In this document: positions 1 through 6,994 of the stretch, piece by piece
Numbering within the stretch: the first letter of the stretch is position 1
Layout of the letters: each line of letters opens with the position of its first letter
NCBI RefSeq assembly: GCF_934295145.1
Contig: NZ_CAKRAS010000071.1
Coordinates: forward strand, 1-12,852
Direction: 5' to 3'
Source: an uncultured Eubacterium sp.
GTDB taxonomy: Bacteria > Bacillota > Clostridia > Lachnospirales > Lachnospiraceae
DNA: 12,852 nt
Translations under genes and position numbers: made by a program
The notes under the pieces: model-generated
Databases searched by the model: none
Told to the model about the DNA's origin: nothing
What the model saw: the letters and a program-made list of their open reading frames with translations, nothing else

Positions 1-9
1 ATTTACGCC

Positions 10-345
10 ACCCTTGACCATATACAAAAGAACTGCTATACGTCGATTACCGACGGCGAGAAACTCAAAAACAGTTTAAAGCAAGAGAATTTACTTCTTC
101 CATTGTGTATATTCATACGAAACCCCGTATTATACAGAATCAACACTAATCCGACAGTTATGGGGATTTGCTTATTTGGGCGGCGAAGCCGCTATATGTT
201 CTTAGATTCAGAGCCCGAGGGAGAAATTCAGCTACCGCGCAGCGGCGTGCCCTTGAAAGAGAAAAAAAAACGGCTACACTGTTACCAGCGACGGAGAAAA
301 TCTACATGTTCTTGAGTTCTTCGCCGTCGGTAACAAAGGGAAAGC
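10..345. repeat. Three related short coding modules on both strands (degenerate)
   Basis: Three stretches encode variants of the same peptide pattern, K-N-(C/G)-(Y/F)-x-x-(I/V/T)-(T/S)-D-G-E-x-L. Copy A is on the plus strand at about 10-72 (reads TLDHIQKNCYTSITDGEKLK). Copy C is on the plus strand at about 250-315 (reads KKNGYTVTSDGENL) and needs a frame change at the A9 run 262-270 to join its upstream part. Copy B is on the minus strand at about 302-375 (reads KKNGFPFVTDGEELKNM). B and C overlap head to head, making an inverted repeat around 279-334. Similarity is visible at both DNA and peptide level. I do not recognise the family. The arrangement suggests decayed copies of a small gene or mobile-element cargo rather than working genes. 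Confidence 0.5.
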
Positions 346-430
346 CGTTCTTTTTTTCTTCTGTCAAGGGTAGCGTCCATACCCAAGCGCTTACATGCAA
401 GTCATCTTTCGATATGTAAATCTTGCGCAT
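302..430 (-). CDS. Possible 42-residue hypothetical protein
   Basis: An ATG-initiated minus-strand frame of 42 codons begins MRKIYISKDDLHVSAWVWTL and ends in TDGEELKNM followed by TAG. An in-frame TAA at 443-445 bounds it upstream, so the ATG at 430 is the only choice. The peptide reads like a real short soluble protein, with a basic/aromatic N-terminus and acidic C-terminus, and its C-terminal half matches two other fragments nearby. Against it, I see no ribosome-binding site and no promoter. It may be a decayed copy of a longer protein: copy A at the left window edge continues past the point where this one stops. I do not recognise the function. Confidence 0.35.
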   Translation of the reverse strand: MRKIYISKDDLHVSAWVWTLPLTEEKKNGFPFVTDGEELKNM

Positions 431-495
431 GCAGTATAGTGCTTATTACTTCAGTGAATTATATGCATGCGTGTCACGCAGTGCCACGGCGTAAA

Positions 496-694
496 TGGAA
501 CAAAGCAGAAACAAACTCCAACGAAAGAACCATTGTAAAATTTTCGTTGTGACCGCTGCGTCTAGCCCGACCGCGGGAGTGTGTCTGAGCACGCCGGTTT
601 TGCGGGCGAGTTCGCGGGAGCGGTCGGAATAAGCGACGCAGTGGTCACAGAAAATTTTTCAGGTTCTTGTTGGAGTTCGTTTCTGCTTGTTCCA
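496..694. repeat. 199-bp imperfect palindrome (MITE-like or giant terminator hairpin)
   Basis: The left arm 496-563 (starting TGGAACAAAGCAGAAAC) and the right arm 635-694 (ending GTTTCTGCTTGTTCCA) are reverse complements over about 60 bp, with a few mismatches and 1-2 base gaps. The GC-rich centre adds further pairing: CCGACCGC at 567-574 with GCGGTCGG at 620-627, and CGCC near 592 with GGCG near 605. The element begins 20 bp after the asrB stop codon. It encodes no protein I can support. It could be a non-autonomous mobile element of the MITE type, or a very large stem ending transcription of the operon; both may hold. I saw no target-site duplication. Confidence 0.7.
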
Positions 695-713
695 AACCAC
701 CCTAAACAAGAAT

Positions 714-1502
714 TTAATCGAATAGTTCTTTGGCTTTCGTATAGTTAAATACCGGTCCCTCCAGGCAGACGTACGTTTCATTAATCTTGCAATGACCGCA
801 CTTTCCTACCGCACAGGACATCTTCCGCTCAAATGAAACCCAGATTTTCTCTGGCGGAACTCCGCATTTCATACACTCCAGCGCGGAAAATCGCATCATT
901 GGAGGCGGTCCTACGATGACTACATTATAATCCTCGAAGCTGTCAAATGGCACCTCCGGAATATATTGTGTAACCATTCCTTTATGGAATCCCGGTGCTT
1001 CGGAATTATCCAGACAGTATGTACAGTGGAATTTTTCTGCAAATTTTGCACGCTCCTCATTGAACAGCACACAGTTGATATCCTTAAATCCGGCGATCAG
1101 ATACACTGATTTGCAGATTTCCGGATGATCGTAAAAATGAGTTAATGTCGTTTTTACCGGTGACATACCAGTACCACCGCAGATAACAACCAGATTTTTG
1201 TTCTCAAACTGTTCCACCGGAAATGCATTTCCATACGGTCCACGCATGAACAGTGTATCTCCTGCTTTCAGGTCAAACACGCCTCCGGTCAGTCGTCCGA
1301 CTTTACGGATGGTAAATTCCACATACCCCGGGCCTTTTCCACAAACAGAGATCGGCGCCTCTCCGATTTTCGGCAAAGACAGCTGGAAAAACTGTCCGTA
1401 ACCCGGATCTTTGTCACAGGCCACACGAATCGTAAACTCTGCTGCCGTCTGGCGCAATACATGTATGATTTTGTGCGGTTCCGGTTTCATAATATTTTCC
1501 AT
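714..1502 (-). CDS. asrB: AsrB-like anaerobic sulfite reductase subunit B (FAD/NAD(P)H oxidoreductase)
   Basis: This is a 262-residue flavoprotein of the ferredoxin-NADP+ reductase/PyrK superfamily, matching the usual AsrB length of about 260-270. It is expected to take hydride from NAD(P)H onto FAD and pass electrons to its iron-sulfur partner. Visible features in order: an N-terminal FAD-binding beta-barrel, RGPYGN near residues 87-92, the nucleotide-binding CGGTGMSP near 108-115, GPPPMM near 198-203, and a C-terminal [2Fe-2S] set C230-x4-C235-x2-C238-x7-C246. I chose the ATG at 1502 because GAGAGGAGG lies about 9 nt upstream; an upstream in-frame start at 1526 would overlap asrA. It starts 4 bp after the asrA stop and is the last gene of the operon. 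No asrC follows; instead a large palindrome begins 20 bp downstream. Cytoplasmic: no signal peptide or membrane segment. Confidence 0.9.
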   Translation of the reverse strand: MENIMKPEPHKIIHVLRQTAAEFTIRVACDKDPGYGQFFQLSLPKIGEAPISVCGKGPGYVEFTIRKVGRLTGGVFDLKAGDTLFMRGPYGNAFPVEQFENKNLVVICGGTGMSPVKTTLTHFYDHPEICKSVYLIAGFKDINCVLFNEERAKFAEKFHCTYCLDNSEAPGFHKGMVTQYIPEVPFDSFEDYNVVIVGPPPMMRFSALECMKCGVPPEKIWVSFERKMSCAVGKCGHCKINETYVCLEGPVFNYTKAKELFD

Positions 1503-1506
1503 TGCG

Positions 1507-2553
1507 CTACGCCTCCTCTCCCGCATTCATTTTTTCAATTTCCGCTGCAAGTCCGTCCACTGCATCAAAGAAAGAAATCTCTTTCGGACATCTCATATCG
1601 CAGCGGCCGCATCCGATACACATCTGTGCATCGCAGGCAATCCCATGACTGCCATCCTTTGCGAAACGGTCTGCAAAATCATAAAACTTATGCAACACCT
1701 TAAAACGCATGTTTGCTCCTGGTGTCTTGCGGGCACGACCACCACCTGCTGTTTCGGTAAAGGATTCCAGCATACAGGAAGACCAGACCCTGCGGCGCTC
1801 ACCGCTGCGGCTTCCCTCCTGATAAATAACATCCACCGTATCAAAACAGCTACAGGTTCCGCAGACAGTATTGCATCCGCCACAGGACATGCATTTTTCA
1901 TCAAACTGATTCCAATACTCCAGATCACTGATCGGTTTTAACATACTGCGGTCTGTGATCTGCGGAATGTGCAGTTTTTTCTGATTTTCCTGTACATATT
2001 CCGGTGTGAAATCACAGGCTGATGCAGATGAAAAATCGCTGCTAAGTGCAGCATCTTTTACATCCACCAGCACTTCATTTTCTGTGATACGGACAGCTGC
2101 ATCGTACTTCTCTGTCTTGTTTGTTCCCATGGAAACACAGAAGCAATCTGCAAAACTCTCGCGGCATTCCAGCATAACTACTTTTACTTTTTCCCGCAGT
2201 CTGGCGTAAAAATAATCCGCATGACCGCCGTTTTCCATGAAAATGCAGTCCAGACGTGCCATTCCGTTGATATCACATGGACGGGCAAAAATCAGAACTC
2301 CCTTATCGTCTGCCAGTTCACTCTCTGTCACATCAGTATCGGTAAAATAAAACATCGTCTGTGACACCGGATAATACGCTTCCTTCGGGGAAAAATCGGA
2401 CTGACGATCCAGCACGATCTGATCAATGGTTTTTATCTCACGATAGCGCACTTTTTTCTTTCTCTGATCCCAGGCCGGAGCAAATATATGGTAAGCTTCG
2501 GACCAGGCAGCCAGAATATCATTCATCTTGTCAAAATCTACGCGATATCCCAT
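1507..2553 (-). CDS. asrA: AsrA-like anaerobic sulfite reductase subunit A (4Fe-4S protein)
   Basis: This is a 348-residue iron-sulfur protein with the AsrA architecture and normal length. Residues 1 to about 210 form the conserved N-terminal region, including the FARPCDI segment near 89-95. Two tetra-cysteine cluster motifs follow: C221-x2-C224-x2-C227-x3-C231, and C312-x2-C315-x2-C318-x3-C322-P. Additional cysteines lie at 234, 236, 260 and 307. Its expected role is to carry electrons from AsrB toward a catalytic subunit. I chose the ATG at 2553 because GGGAGGT is correctly spaced upstream and the protein then begins with the AsrA-like MGYRVDFDKMNDIL. The longer frame start at 2679 would sit inside the upstream gene. 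It overlaps the TorD-like gene by 16 bp, suggesting translational coupling. In the classical asrABC operon the partner is siroheme AsrC; here the catalytic gene in the operon is a molybdoenzyme. Confidence 0.92.
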   Translation of the reverse strand: MGYRVDFDKMNDILAAWSEAYHIFAPAWDQRKKKVRYREIKTIDQIVLDRQSDFSPKEAYYPVSQTMFYFTDTDVTESELADDKGVLIFARPCDINGMARLDCIFMENGGHADYFYARLREKVKVVMLECRESFADCFCVSMGTNKTEKYDAAVRITENEVLVDVKDAALSSDFSSASACDFTPEYVQENQKKLHIPQITDRSMLKPISDLEYWNQFDEKCMSCGGCNTVCGTCSCFDTVDVIYQEGSRSGERRRVWSSCMLESFTETAGGGRARKTPGANMRFKVLHKFYDFADRFAKDGSHGIACDAQMCIGCGRCDMRCPKEISFFDAVDGLAAEIEKMNAGEEA

Positions 2554-3215
2554 ATTGCACCTCCCATTGCCAGCATTTCTTTCTCCTGCTCCAGAAATAC
2601 GCCAGTCAGTTTTCCTACTGCCTGATAAAACTCTGTCTGCGCATATTTGCTGATATCCATGCAGAAAGCACCTGCCCATTTCAGATGTTTACATAAAAAT
2701 TCATTCTGATCACGGTTTGACATTGCCACCCGATCCGCATTGTCTGTCTGACAGGCAAGTAATTCTTCCTCACACAGAACTGCCATAAATTCCAGTTCCA
2801 GACCGATATGGTCATTCATGGTGCGGAACATATCTTTGCTCGGTTCCCATCCGTGCAGTGCATACAAAGCCAATGTCTCCTGCTCAGTACGTCCGCCGAT
2901 CTCATGTTTTTTATTTGTATAAATAGACTCATACGGGAACGCCGCCACACCGGTAGCCTCTCCTGCTGCCAGAAATGTCTTCGCATAATCCGCAGCTACA
3001 TCCTCCAGATCCTCATTTTTCAGATCTGCAATGGACTTTGCCATACACGCATAAGCCTCAGCCAGCTCCGGATTTTCGCAATCTGTCGGAAACTGCATCT
3101 GCTTCATATTGGCCAGCGTTTCCGCATCCACTTCCATGATGTACAGACCGCCAAGGAAACGATAAAGTCCTGCTCTGGCTTTTGCCAGCTGTTTTCTTAA
3201 TTCCACCTGTTTCAT
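2538..3215 (-). CDS. TorD/DmsD/NarJ-family molybdoenzyme maturation chaperone
   Basis: This 225-residue, mostly helical soluble protein resembles the TorD-like (nitrate reductase delta) chaperone family, of typical length about 200-230. Recognisable features are the N-terminal RxGLYRFLGGLY-like helix (residues about 14-25), a central YAKTFLAAGEATGVAAFPYESIYT region (about 78-101; family members have a P-Y-E-S-x-Y/F motif here), and the N-D-H-I-G-L-E-L-E-F-M helix (about 134-144), the characteristic H-x-x-x-E-L-E-F motif. Such chaperones bind the apo-catalytic subunit and assist molybdopterin cofactor insertion. Since the neighbouring molybdoenzyme has no Tat leader, the role here is probably maturation rather than export proofreading. 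The ATG at 3215 overlaps the ferredoxin gene stop by 4 bp (ATGA), and the 3' end overlaps asrA by 16 bp. No transmembrane segments. Confidence 0.87.
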   Translation of the reverse strand: MKQVELRKQLAKARAGLYRFLGGLYIMEVDAETLANMKQMQFPTDCENPELAEAYACMAKSIADLKNEDLEDVAADYAKTFLAAGEATGVAAFPYESIYTNKKHEIGGRTEQETLALYALHGWEPSKDMFRTMNDHIGLELEFMAVLCEEELLACQTDNADRVAMSNRDQNEFLCKHLKWAGAFCMDISKYAQTEFYQAVGKLTGVFLEQEKEMLAMGGAIWDIA

Positions 3216-3937
3216 CCCTCTTTGGCCTCCTTTTTTTCATTTATTTCCGTGTGCGCGACTTTGGCTTTTTTGAAATGATCTTCAAAGATTTTGTGAGCCA
3301 TTTCGCTCTCCGGCTCCTCATAAATACCATTTCGCAGTGCTTCCTCAAATTCAAACGGAAGCATATCGATCCAGTTCTGTTTTTTCAAAATAAAACGTCC
3401 GGACGGATGATTTCCGTTATCATCCTTCAATGTATACACATGACCTTCATTCTCTGCCAGAATTCTGGATACTTCGCTCTCCGGATCATTGATATCCCCG
3501 AAATGCAGTGCGCGACCGGAACAATTTTTCACGCAAACCGGCTCCTCGCCTTTTTCCCGCAGCTGCGCACAGCCGGTACACTTATCCATGACACGCAGTT
3601 CCTTGTTAAAATTGTTTGCATGGAACGGACATGCCTTCCTGCAACTCTGACATCCGATGCAGATGTCCTGATCAATGCGGATCACTCCGTCCTCTTCATC
3701 CTTGTAACATGCGCCTGTCGGACACACATCCACACAACTCGGATCCTCACACTGCTGGCACATTACCGGCAGAAAATACATCTGCAGATCCGGATAGACC
3801 CCAGTCGGTCCCATATGATATAATGTGCTTCTGGAACGGCCCAGAGCCACTTCATTTTCAGTCTTGCAGGCAACCTGGCATCCACCTTTACAGCCGATGC
3901 ACCGGTCCACTTCTACAACCATTGCATATTGTTTCAT
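3212..3937 (-). CDS. Four-cluster ferredoxin electron-transfer subunit (DmsB/NrfC/PhsB-like)
   Basis: This 241-residue iron-sulfur subunit has the standard layout of beta subunits of DMSO-reductase-family enzymes. Sixteen cysteines form four ferredoxin-type groups: C13/16/20/24, C60/63/68/72, C93/96/99/103 and C120/123/135/139. They can bind four [4Fe-4S] clusters. The lysine- and glutamate-rich tail after about residue 205 is hydrophilic, with no membrane anchor. I prefer the ATG at 3937 to the in-frame GTG at 3940 because AGGAGG (3945-3950) is 7 nt from the ATG. It begins 20 bp after the molybdoenzyme stop and overlaps the TorD-like gene by 4 bp. It probably passes electrons between the molybdoenzyme and AsrA. 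Membrane-bound relatives use a quinol-oxidising DmsC/NrfD-type subunit; none is encoded here. Confidence 0.92.
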   Translation of the reverse strand: MKQYAMVVEVDRCIGCKGGCQVACKTENEVALGRSRSTLYHMGPTGVYPDLQMYFLPVMCQQCEDPSCVDVCPTGACYKDEEDGVIRIDQDICIGCQSCRKACPFHANNFNKELRVMDKCTGCAQLREKGEEPVCVKNCSGRALHFGDINDPESEVSRILAENEGHVYTLKDDNGNHPSGRFILKKQNWIDMLPFEFEEALRNGIYEEPESEMAHKIFEDHFKKAKVAHTEINEKKEAKEG

Positions 3938-3956
3938 CACTCTGCCTCCTCGTTCC

Positions 3957-6596
3957 CTATGCTTTACCTAACGGAAGCCAATTTACAAAGTCTTCCGGTT
4001 TCTGCCAGATGCCTTCCGGCGCACTGTCCGCTTTGGAAATACGCACCTGATAAGCACGGAGTGTATGTGTACCAACGACATCGTTAAACGGTGCGGTGGA
4101 TTTCGACAATACATTTACATTTGTCTCCTGCCATCCATGTGTCTTTGTATTCATGGTCTCCGGATGCCAGAAACGCTCCATACATACCGTTCCCGGATTG
4201 ATTCCTTTTGTAACCAGCGCTTTCGCACGGATCTTGCCTCGTTTGGATTCTACCCAGACCCAGTCTCCCGGTGCGATGCCATACGCTTTTGCCACATCCG
4301 GATAGATCCAGATCTCCGGAACCGGATACAGTTCACGCATAGCTGCAGCATTACGCAATGTGGAATGATGATAGAATGGCACACGGCCGTTTGTCATAAC
4401 AAGTGGATACTCCCTCGCTGTATCGTCATCACGCACCGGACTCTCCACCGGCTCCAGATAATACGGCAGCGGCTCATAATCCTTATCTGCCGGTGCAAAC
4501 TCAATCGGCAGGAACGGCTGACCGGTTCTTCCCAGTGTGATCATACTCTCCACATAGACTTCAATCTTCTTCGAAGGTGTATCAAAGCCCTTCGGCAGCC
4601 CTGTCGCTTCGTCAATCTGTTTGTATACATAATAGCTCTTCCATTCTTCCTTGGACATGTACTCGAATGGCGCTTTCTTTTTCATCTCTTCCCAGGTCAT
4701 TCCAACCGCTGGTGTCAGATGATCAAAAAACTCATCCATAGAATCCCAGTATGGAAGCTGATCTCCCATAAACTCCGGATCAAACGCTTTCTGACACATC
4801 TCATGACCAAGTTCTGCACATTTTTTTGCCAGACGGGACCAGATCAGAGTCTCATCCATAGTCTCCCAGAGATGAACCACCTGCTGTCTTGCCACCAGCA
4901 TATTACAGGTCTCCACGATCATATCTGTCTCAAGCCACTCCTCCGTCGGCAGTAAAATATCTGCGTAGCAAGAAAAAGAAGTCGGATACATATACATATG
5001 TACAATAAAATCAAGCTTCTCAATGGCCTCTGCCCATCGTCCGGACTCTGCCAGTACACCAAGTTTATTTCCGGAACGGTCGATCCACATTCTCGGCTGA
5101 TACGGTTTCTCTGTCAAAATTGCGTTCAGTACACTGCCCGGATGACCTGCATACCAGATACTTAAGCCCTTGTGCTCTCTTCCACCCAGACGTTTCTTCA
5201 ACTGCTCCGGCGGCAGACATTTCAATGCAACCGGAACCGGATAGTTCGGCACTTTCAGCACGCCACTGGTGCGGAACCGCTGCATCAGTGCGCCCGGTTT
5301 TTCCAGATTACCCATCAGGAAATCAATGGTATCCGCAGCCATGGCAGCCTGTACGGAATTCGGTGTCTGATCCGTAGCCACGCCAAGGCAGATGCCGCTT
5401 GGAGCATTCTCCAGATACATCTCAATGGCAGCCTTTATACGGTCTGCATCCAGCCAGCAGATTTCTGCTGCTTTCTCCAGTGTGAACTCCTCGCAGCGCT
5501 CATATAACAACTGCATACCTGTCTTGTATACTTTTCCATCTACCTCGTAAGTACCCCATAACGCCGGAGATAATTGTTCATTGAACGGATACTCCATTGG
5601 CTGCATGGAATCTGTTTTTTCATCCCATACATAAAACGTATCCGGCGCACCGTTTTCGCCTTTTTTCGCACGGGCAAAATAGCGGCTCTCCACCTCTACC
5701 AGATACGGCAGGTTCGTCCATCGTGTCACAAACTCCTCATCGTATCTGCGGTTTACTAAAATGTATCGAATCCATGCCATCTGCAGGGCAACGTCTGTAC
5801 CCGGACGGATTGGCAGCCAGATATCTGCTTTTGCCGCATCCGGTGTAAAACGCGGATCGATGCAAATCGTCTTTACACCCTTGGCACGCAGTTCGTTTAC
5901 CATACGGCCGCCGCTGGCCGGTGCAGAATAAGCAGGACCTGCCCCCCAGAGCACCAGACATTTAATCTTGGCATTTTCATAATCATACAGCTCCAGCGCA
6001 TTGGAATCCGCAATACTGGAATCCGCACCACCATACATCATGGCACAGGACAGAACACGCGGCAGATAACACTGCGCACAGCCCGGCTCGTACCAGTTCG
6101 GTGTACCGAAAATATTACAGAAACGGGCGATACTCCAGATCTCCGGATTTCCACCGCCTCCTGTAGTGCAAAACAGAGATTCCGCGCCATATTTTTCACG
6201 GGTTTCCATGGCTTTTTCAGCCACACGGGTCAGCGCCTCATCCCATGTAATTCTTCTCCAGCGTCCGCTTCCGCGCTCACCAACGCGAAGCAGCGGATAT
6301 TTGTTTCTGTTCGGATGATACAGCGCCTGAATACCGGACAGACCTTTGGCACACATGCGTCCCTGGCTCATCGGATCCACCGGGTTACCCTCTAACTTCA
6401 CGACACGACCGTTTTTCACATGCGCCAGGACACCACAGTTTGCGATACAGGCACGACAGGCCGTTTTTACAATTTTCTCTTCGTCATCGATTTCCATAAC
6501 TTTCGGCTCGCATTTAGTCAGATATCTGCGCTTTGCAGTCACCTGATCCAGCCCGGAAATTGCCAGTGATGAGAAAAAGTTTTTTGCATTTTTCAC
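3957..6596 (-). CDS. Cytoplasmic molybdopterin oxidoreductase, DMSO reductase family catalytic subunit
   Basis: This 879-residue catalytic subunit should bind bis-MGD (Mo or W) and one [4Fe-4S] cluster. The N-terminal cluster motif is C47-x2-C50-x3-C54-x27-C82 followed by A-K84-G, then the family hallmark GRWRRITWDEAL (111-122). GTPNWYEPGCAQC (164-176) lies where the metal-ligating residue sits; Cys173 or Cys176 is the likely ligand. A molybdopterin dinucleotide-binding domain occupies roughly the last 130 residues (from about ...REYPLVMTNGRVPFYHHS). There is no Tat RR signal or hydrophobic leader, so it is probably cytosolic. Translation starts at a GTG (6596) with AAGGAGGG 7 nt upstream. 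It is the first gene of the operon. The substrate cannot be read from sequence. By my recollection of the families, PhsA/PsrA, acetylene-hydratase-like or aromatic dehydroxylase-type relatives are all possible. Confidence 0.93.
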   Translation of the reverse strand: MKNAKNFFSSLAISGLDQVTAKRRYLTKCEPKVMEIDDEEKIVKTACRACIANCGVLAHVKNGRVVKLEGNPVDPMSQGRMCAKGLSGIQALYHPNRNKYPLLRVGERGSGRWRRITWDEALTRVAEKAMETREKYGAESLFCTTGGGGNPEIWSIARFCNIFGTPNWYEPGCAQCYLPRVLSCAMMYGGADSSIADSNALELYDYENAKIKCLVLWGAGPAYSAPASGGRMVNELRAKGVKTICIDPRFTPDAAKADIWLPIRPGTDVALQMAWIRYILVNRRYDEEFVTRWTNLPYLVEVESRYFARAKKGENGAPDTFYVWDEKTDSMQPMEYPFNEQLSPALWGTYEVDGKVYKTGMQLLYERCEEFTLEKAAEICWLDADRIKAAIEMYLENAPSGICLGVATDQTPNSVQAAMAADTIDFLMGNLEKPGALMQRFRTSGVLKVPNYPVPVALKCLPPEQLKKRLGGREHKGLSIWYAGHPGSVLNAILTEKPYQPRMWIDRSGNKLGVLAESGRWAEAIEKLDFIVHMYMYPTSFSCYADILLPTEEWLETDMIVETCNMLVARQQVVHLWETMDETLIWSRLAKKCAELGHEMCQKAFDPEFMGDQLPYWDSMDEFFDHLTPAVGMTWEEMKKKAPFEYMSKEEWKSYYVYKQIDEATGLPKGFDTPSKKIEVYVESMITLGRTGQPFLPIEFAPADKDYEPLPYYLEPVESPVRDDDTAREYPLVMTNGRVPFYHHSTLRNAAAMRELYPVPEIWIYPDVAKAYGIAPGDWVWVESKRGKIRAKALVTKGINPGTVCMERFWHPETMNTKTHGWQETNVNVLSKSTAPFNDVVGTHTLRAYQVRISKADSAPEGIWQKPEDFVNWLPLGKA

Positions 6597-6696
6597 CAGT
6601 TTTCCCTCCTTAAAAATCCAGAAAATACTCTGAAATAAACTCTCTCCTGATAGTTAGTTTTGTTTCTTGTTGTTTTGTTGTGTTTGTTGGATTTTA

Positions 6697-6708
6697 TTGG
6701 TATACCAA
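6697..6708. promoter_or_regulatory. 12-bp perfect palindrome, candidate operator
   Basis: TTGGTATACCAA is a perfect palindrome lying about +14 to +25 of the predicted operon transcript. An adjoining imperfect repeat CAAGA-GTAT-TCTTG covers 6706-6719. The GT-AT-AC core resembles sites of GntR/FadR-type repressors (general pattern GT-N-AC); this is inference. Its position just downstream of a consensus promoter fits roadblock repression. No regulator gene is recognisable nearby. Confidence 0.45.
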
Positions 6709-6727
6709 GAGTATTCTTGTTGATTTT

Positions 6728-6756
6728 ATTATAGTGGATTGGAAGAAAGATGTCAA
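6728..6756 (-). promoter_or_regulatory. Consensus sigma-A promoter of the molybdoenzyme operon
   Basis: On the minus strand a perfect -35 TTGACA (6756-6751) and a perfect -10 TATAAT (6733-6728) are separated by exactly 17 nt. Transcription should start near 6721, giving a leader of about 125 nt before the GTG at 6596. The leader is rich in CA/AAC runs, with few stable stems apart from a possible long-range pairing of 6624-6631 with 6708-6715. So strong a core promoter on a catabolic operon implies a repressor. Confidence 0.8.
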
Positions 6757-6832
6757 TAAGTCTCGGGGAAATACAAAGGGATGTCCAGAGGGGAACTCTC
6801 TCTTCCAGGAAATCAGCAATTTCTTCTACACT

Positions 6833-6868
6833 AAAAAAATAGCCATCTGGAACTTAATCCAAATGGCT
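6833..6868 (-). terminator. Intrinsic terminator after the small-ORF unit
   Basis: On the minus strand AGCCATTTGG (6868-6859) pairs with CCAGATGGCT (6850-6841) with one mismatch and an 8-nt loop. It is followed by A and a run of seven T (6839-6833). It ends the unit from 7167 and separates it from the operon promoter at 6756. Confidence 0.75.
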
Positions 6869-6894
6869 CACTAACACTTATAAACTATTCCTTT

Positions 6895-6984
6895 TTAGCC
6901 TATCATACAATAGGCGTTTGCGAAACGCCTATCCGTATTTAAAAGTGGAAGGAATGCGCTTACACATTCTTTTATATTTCGCAT
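6895..6984 (-). CDS. 29-residue small protein or leader peptide
   Basis: A 29-codon ORF begins ATG at 6984 with a perfect AGGAGG (7000-6995) 10 nt upstream and ends TAA at 6895-6897. The peptide begins MRNIKECVSAFLPLL and ends FANAYCMIG; it is weakly hydrophobic in the middle, with two cysteines (7 and 26). A perfect 10-bp stem, ATAGGCGTTT/AAACGCCTAT (6910-6919 with 6923-6932), lies within its 3' half. A competing stem forms between 6910-6915 and 6898-6903. Together with its own promoter, an upstream terminator-like hairpin and a downstream terminator, this looks like a regulated small gene or an attenuation leader. I do not recognise the peptide. An overlapping 74-codon frame (6929-7153) is less credible because it has no RBS. 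Confidence 0.5.
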   Translation of the reverse strand: MRNIKECVSAFLPLLNTDRRFANAYCMIG

Positions 6985-6994
6985 AAAGTCCGTT

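Noticed and set aside
1..700. Possible CRISPR array or direct-repeat cluster suggested by the repeated motifs
   Set aside because: The repeats are inverted, diverged and unevenly spaced; no regular repeat-spacer pattern exists here or elsewhere in the window.
1411..1941. Long plus-strand ORFs opposite asrA, the ferredoxin gene and the molybdoenzyme gene
   Set aside because: Frame shadows of the minus-strand genes, without RBS or plausible protein composition.
3957..6596. Selenocysteine in the molybdoenzyme
   Set aside because: The frame has no internal TGA; the candidate metal ligands are ordinary cysteines.
6775..6812. Sequence resembling the terminator stem at 8227-8273 (shared GATGTCCA and GGGAA...TCTCT)
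   Set aside because: Only one arm is similar and no good stem forms; probably a degenerate copy or chance.
6757..6832. Minus-strand reading GYFFSVEEIADFLEE, resembling the start of a DNA-binding protein
   Set aside because: It has no start codon, follows an in-frame TAA, lies between a terminator and a promoter, and changes character after about 15 residues. At most a decayed gene remnant.
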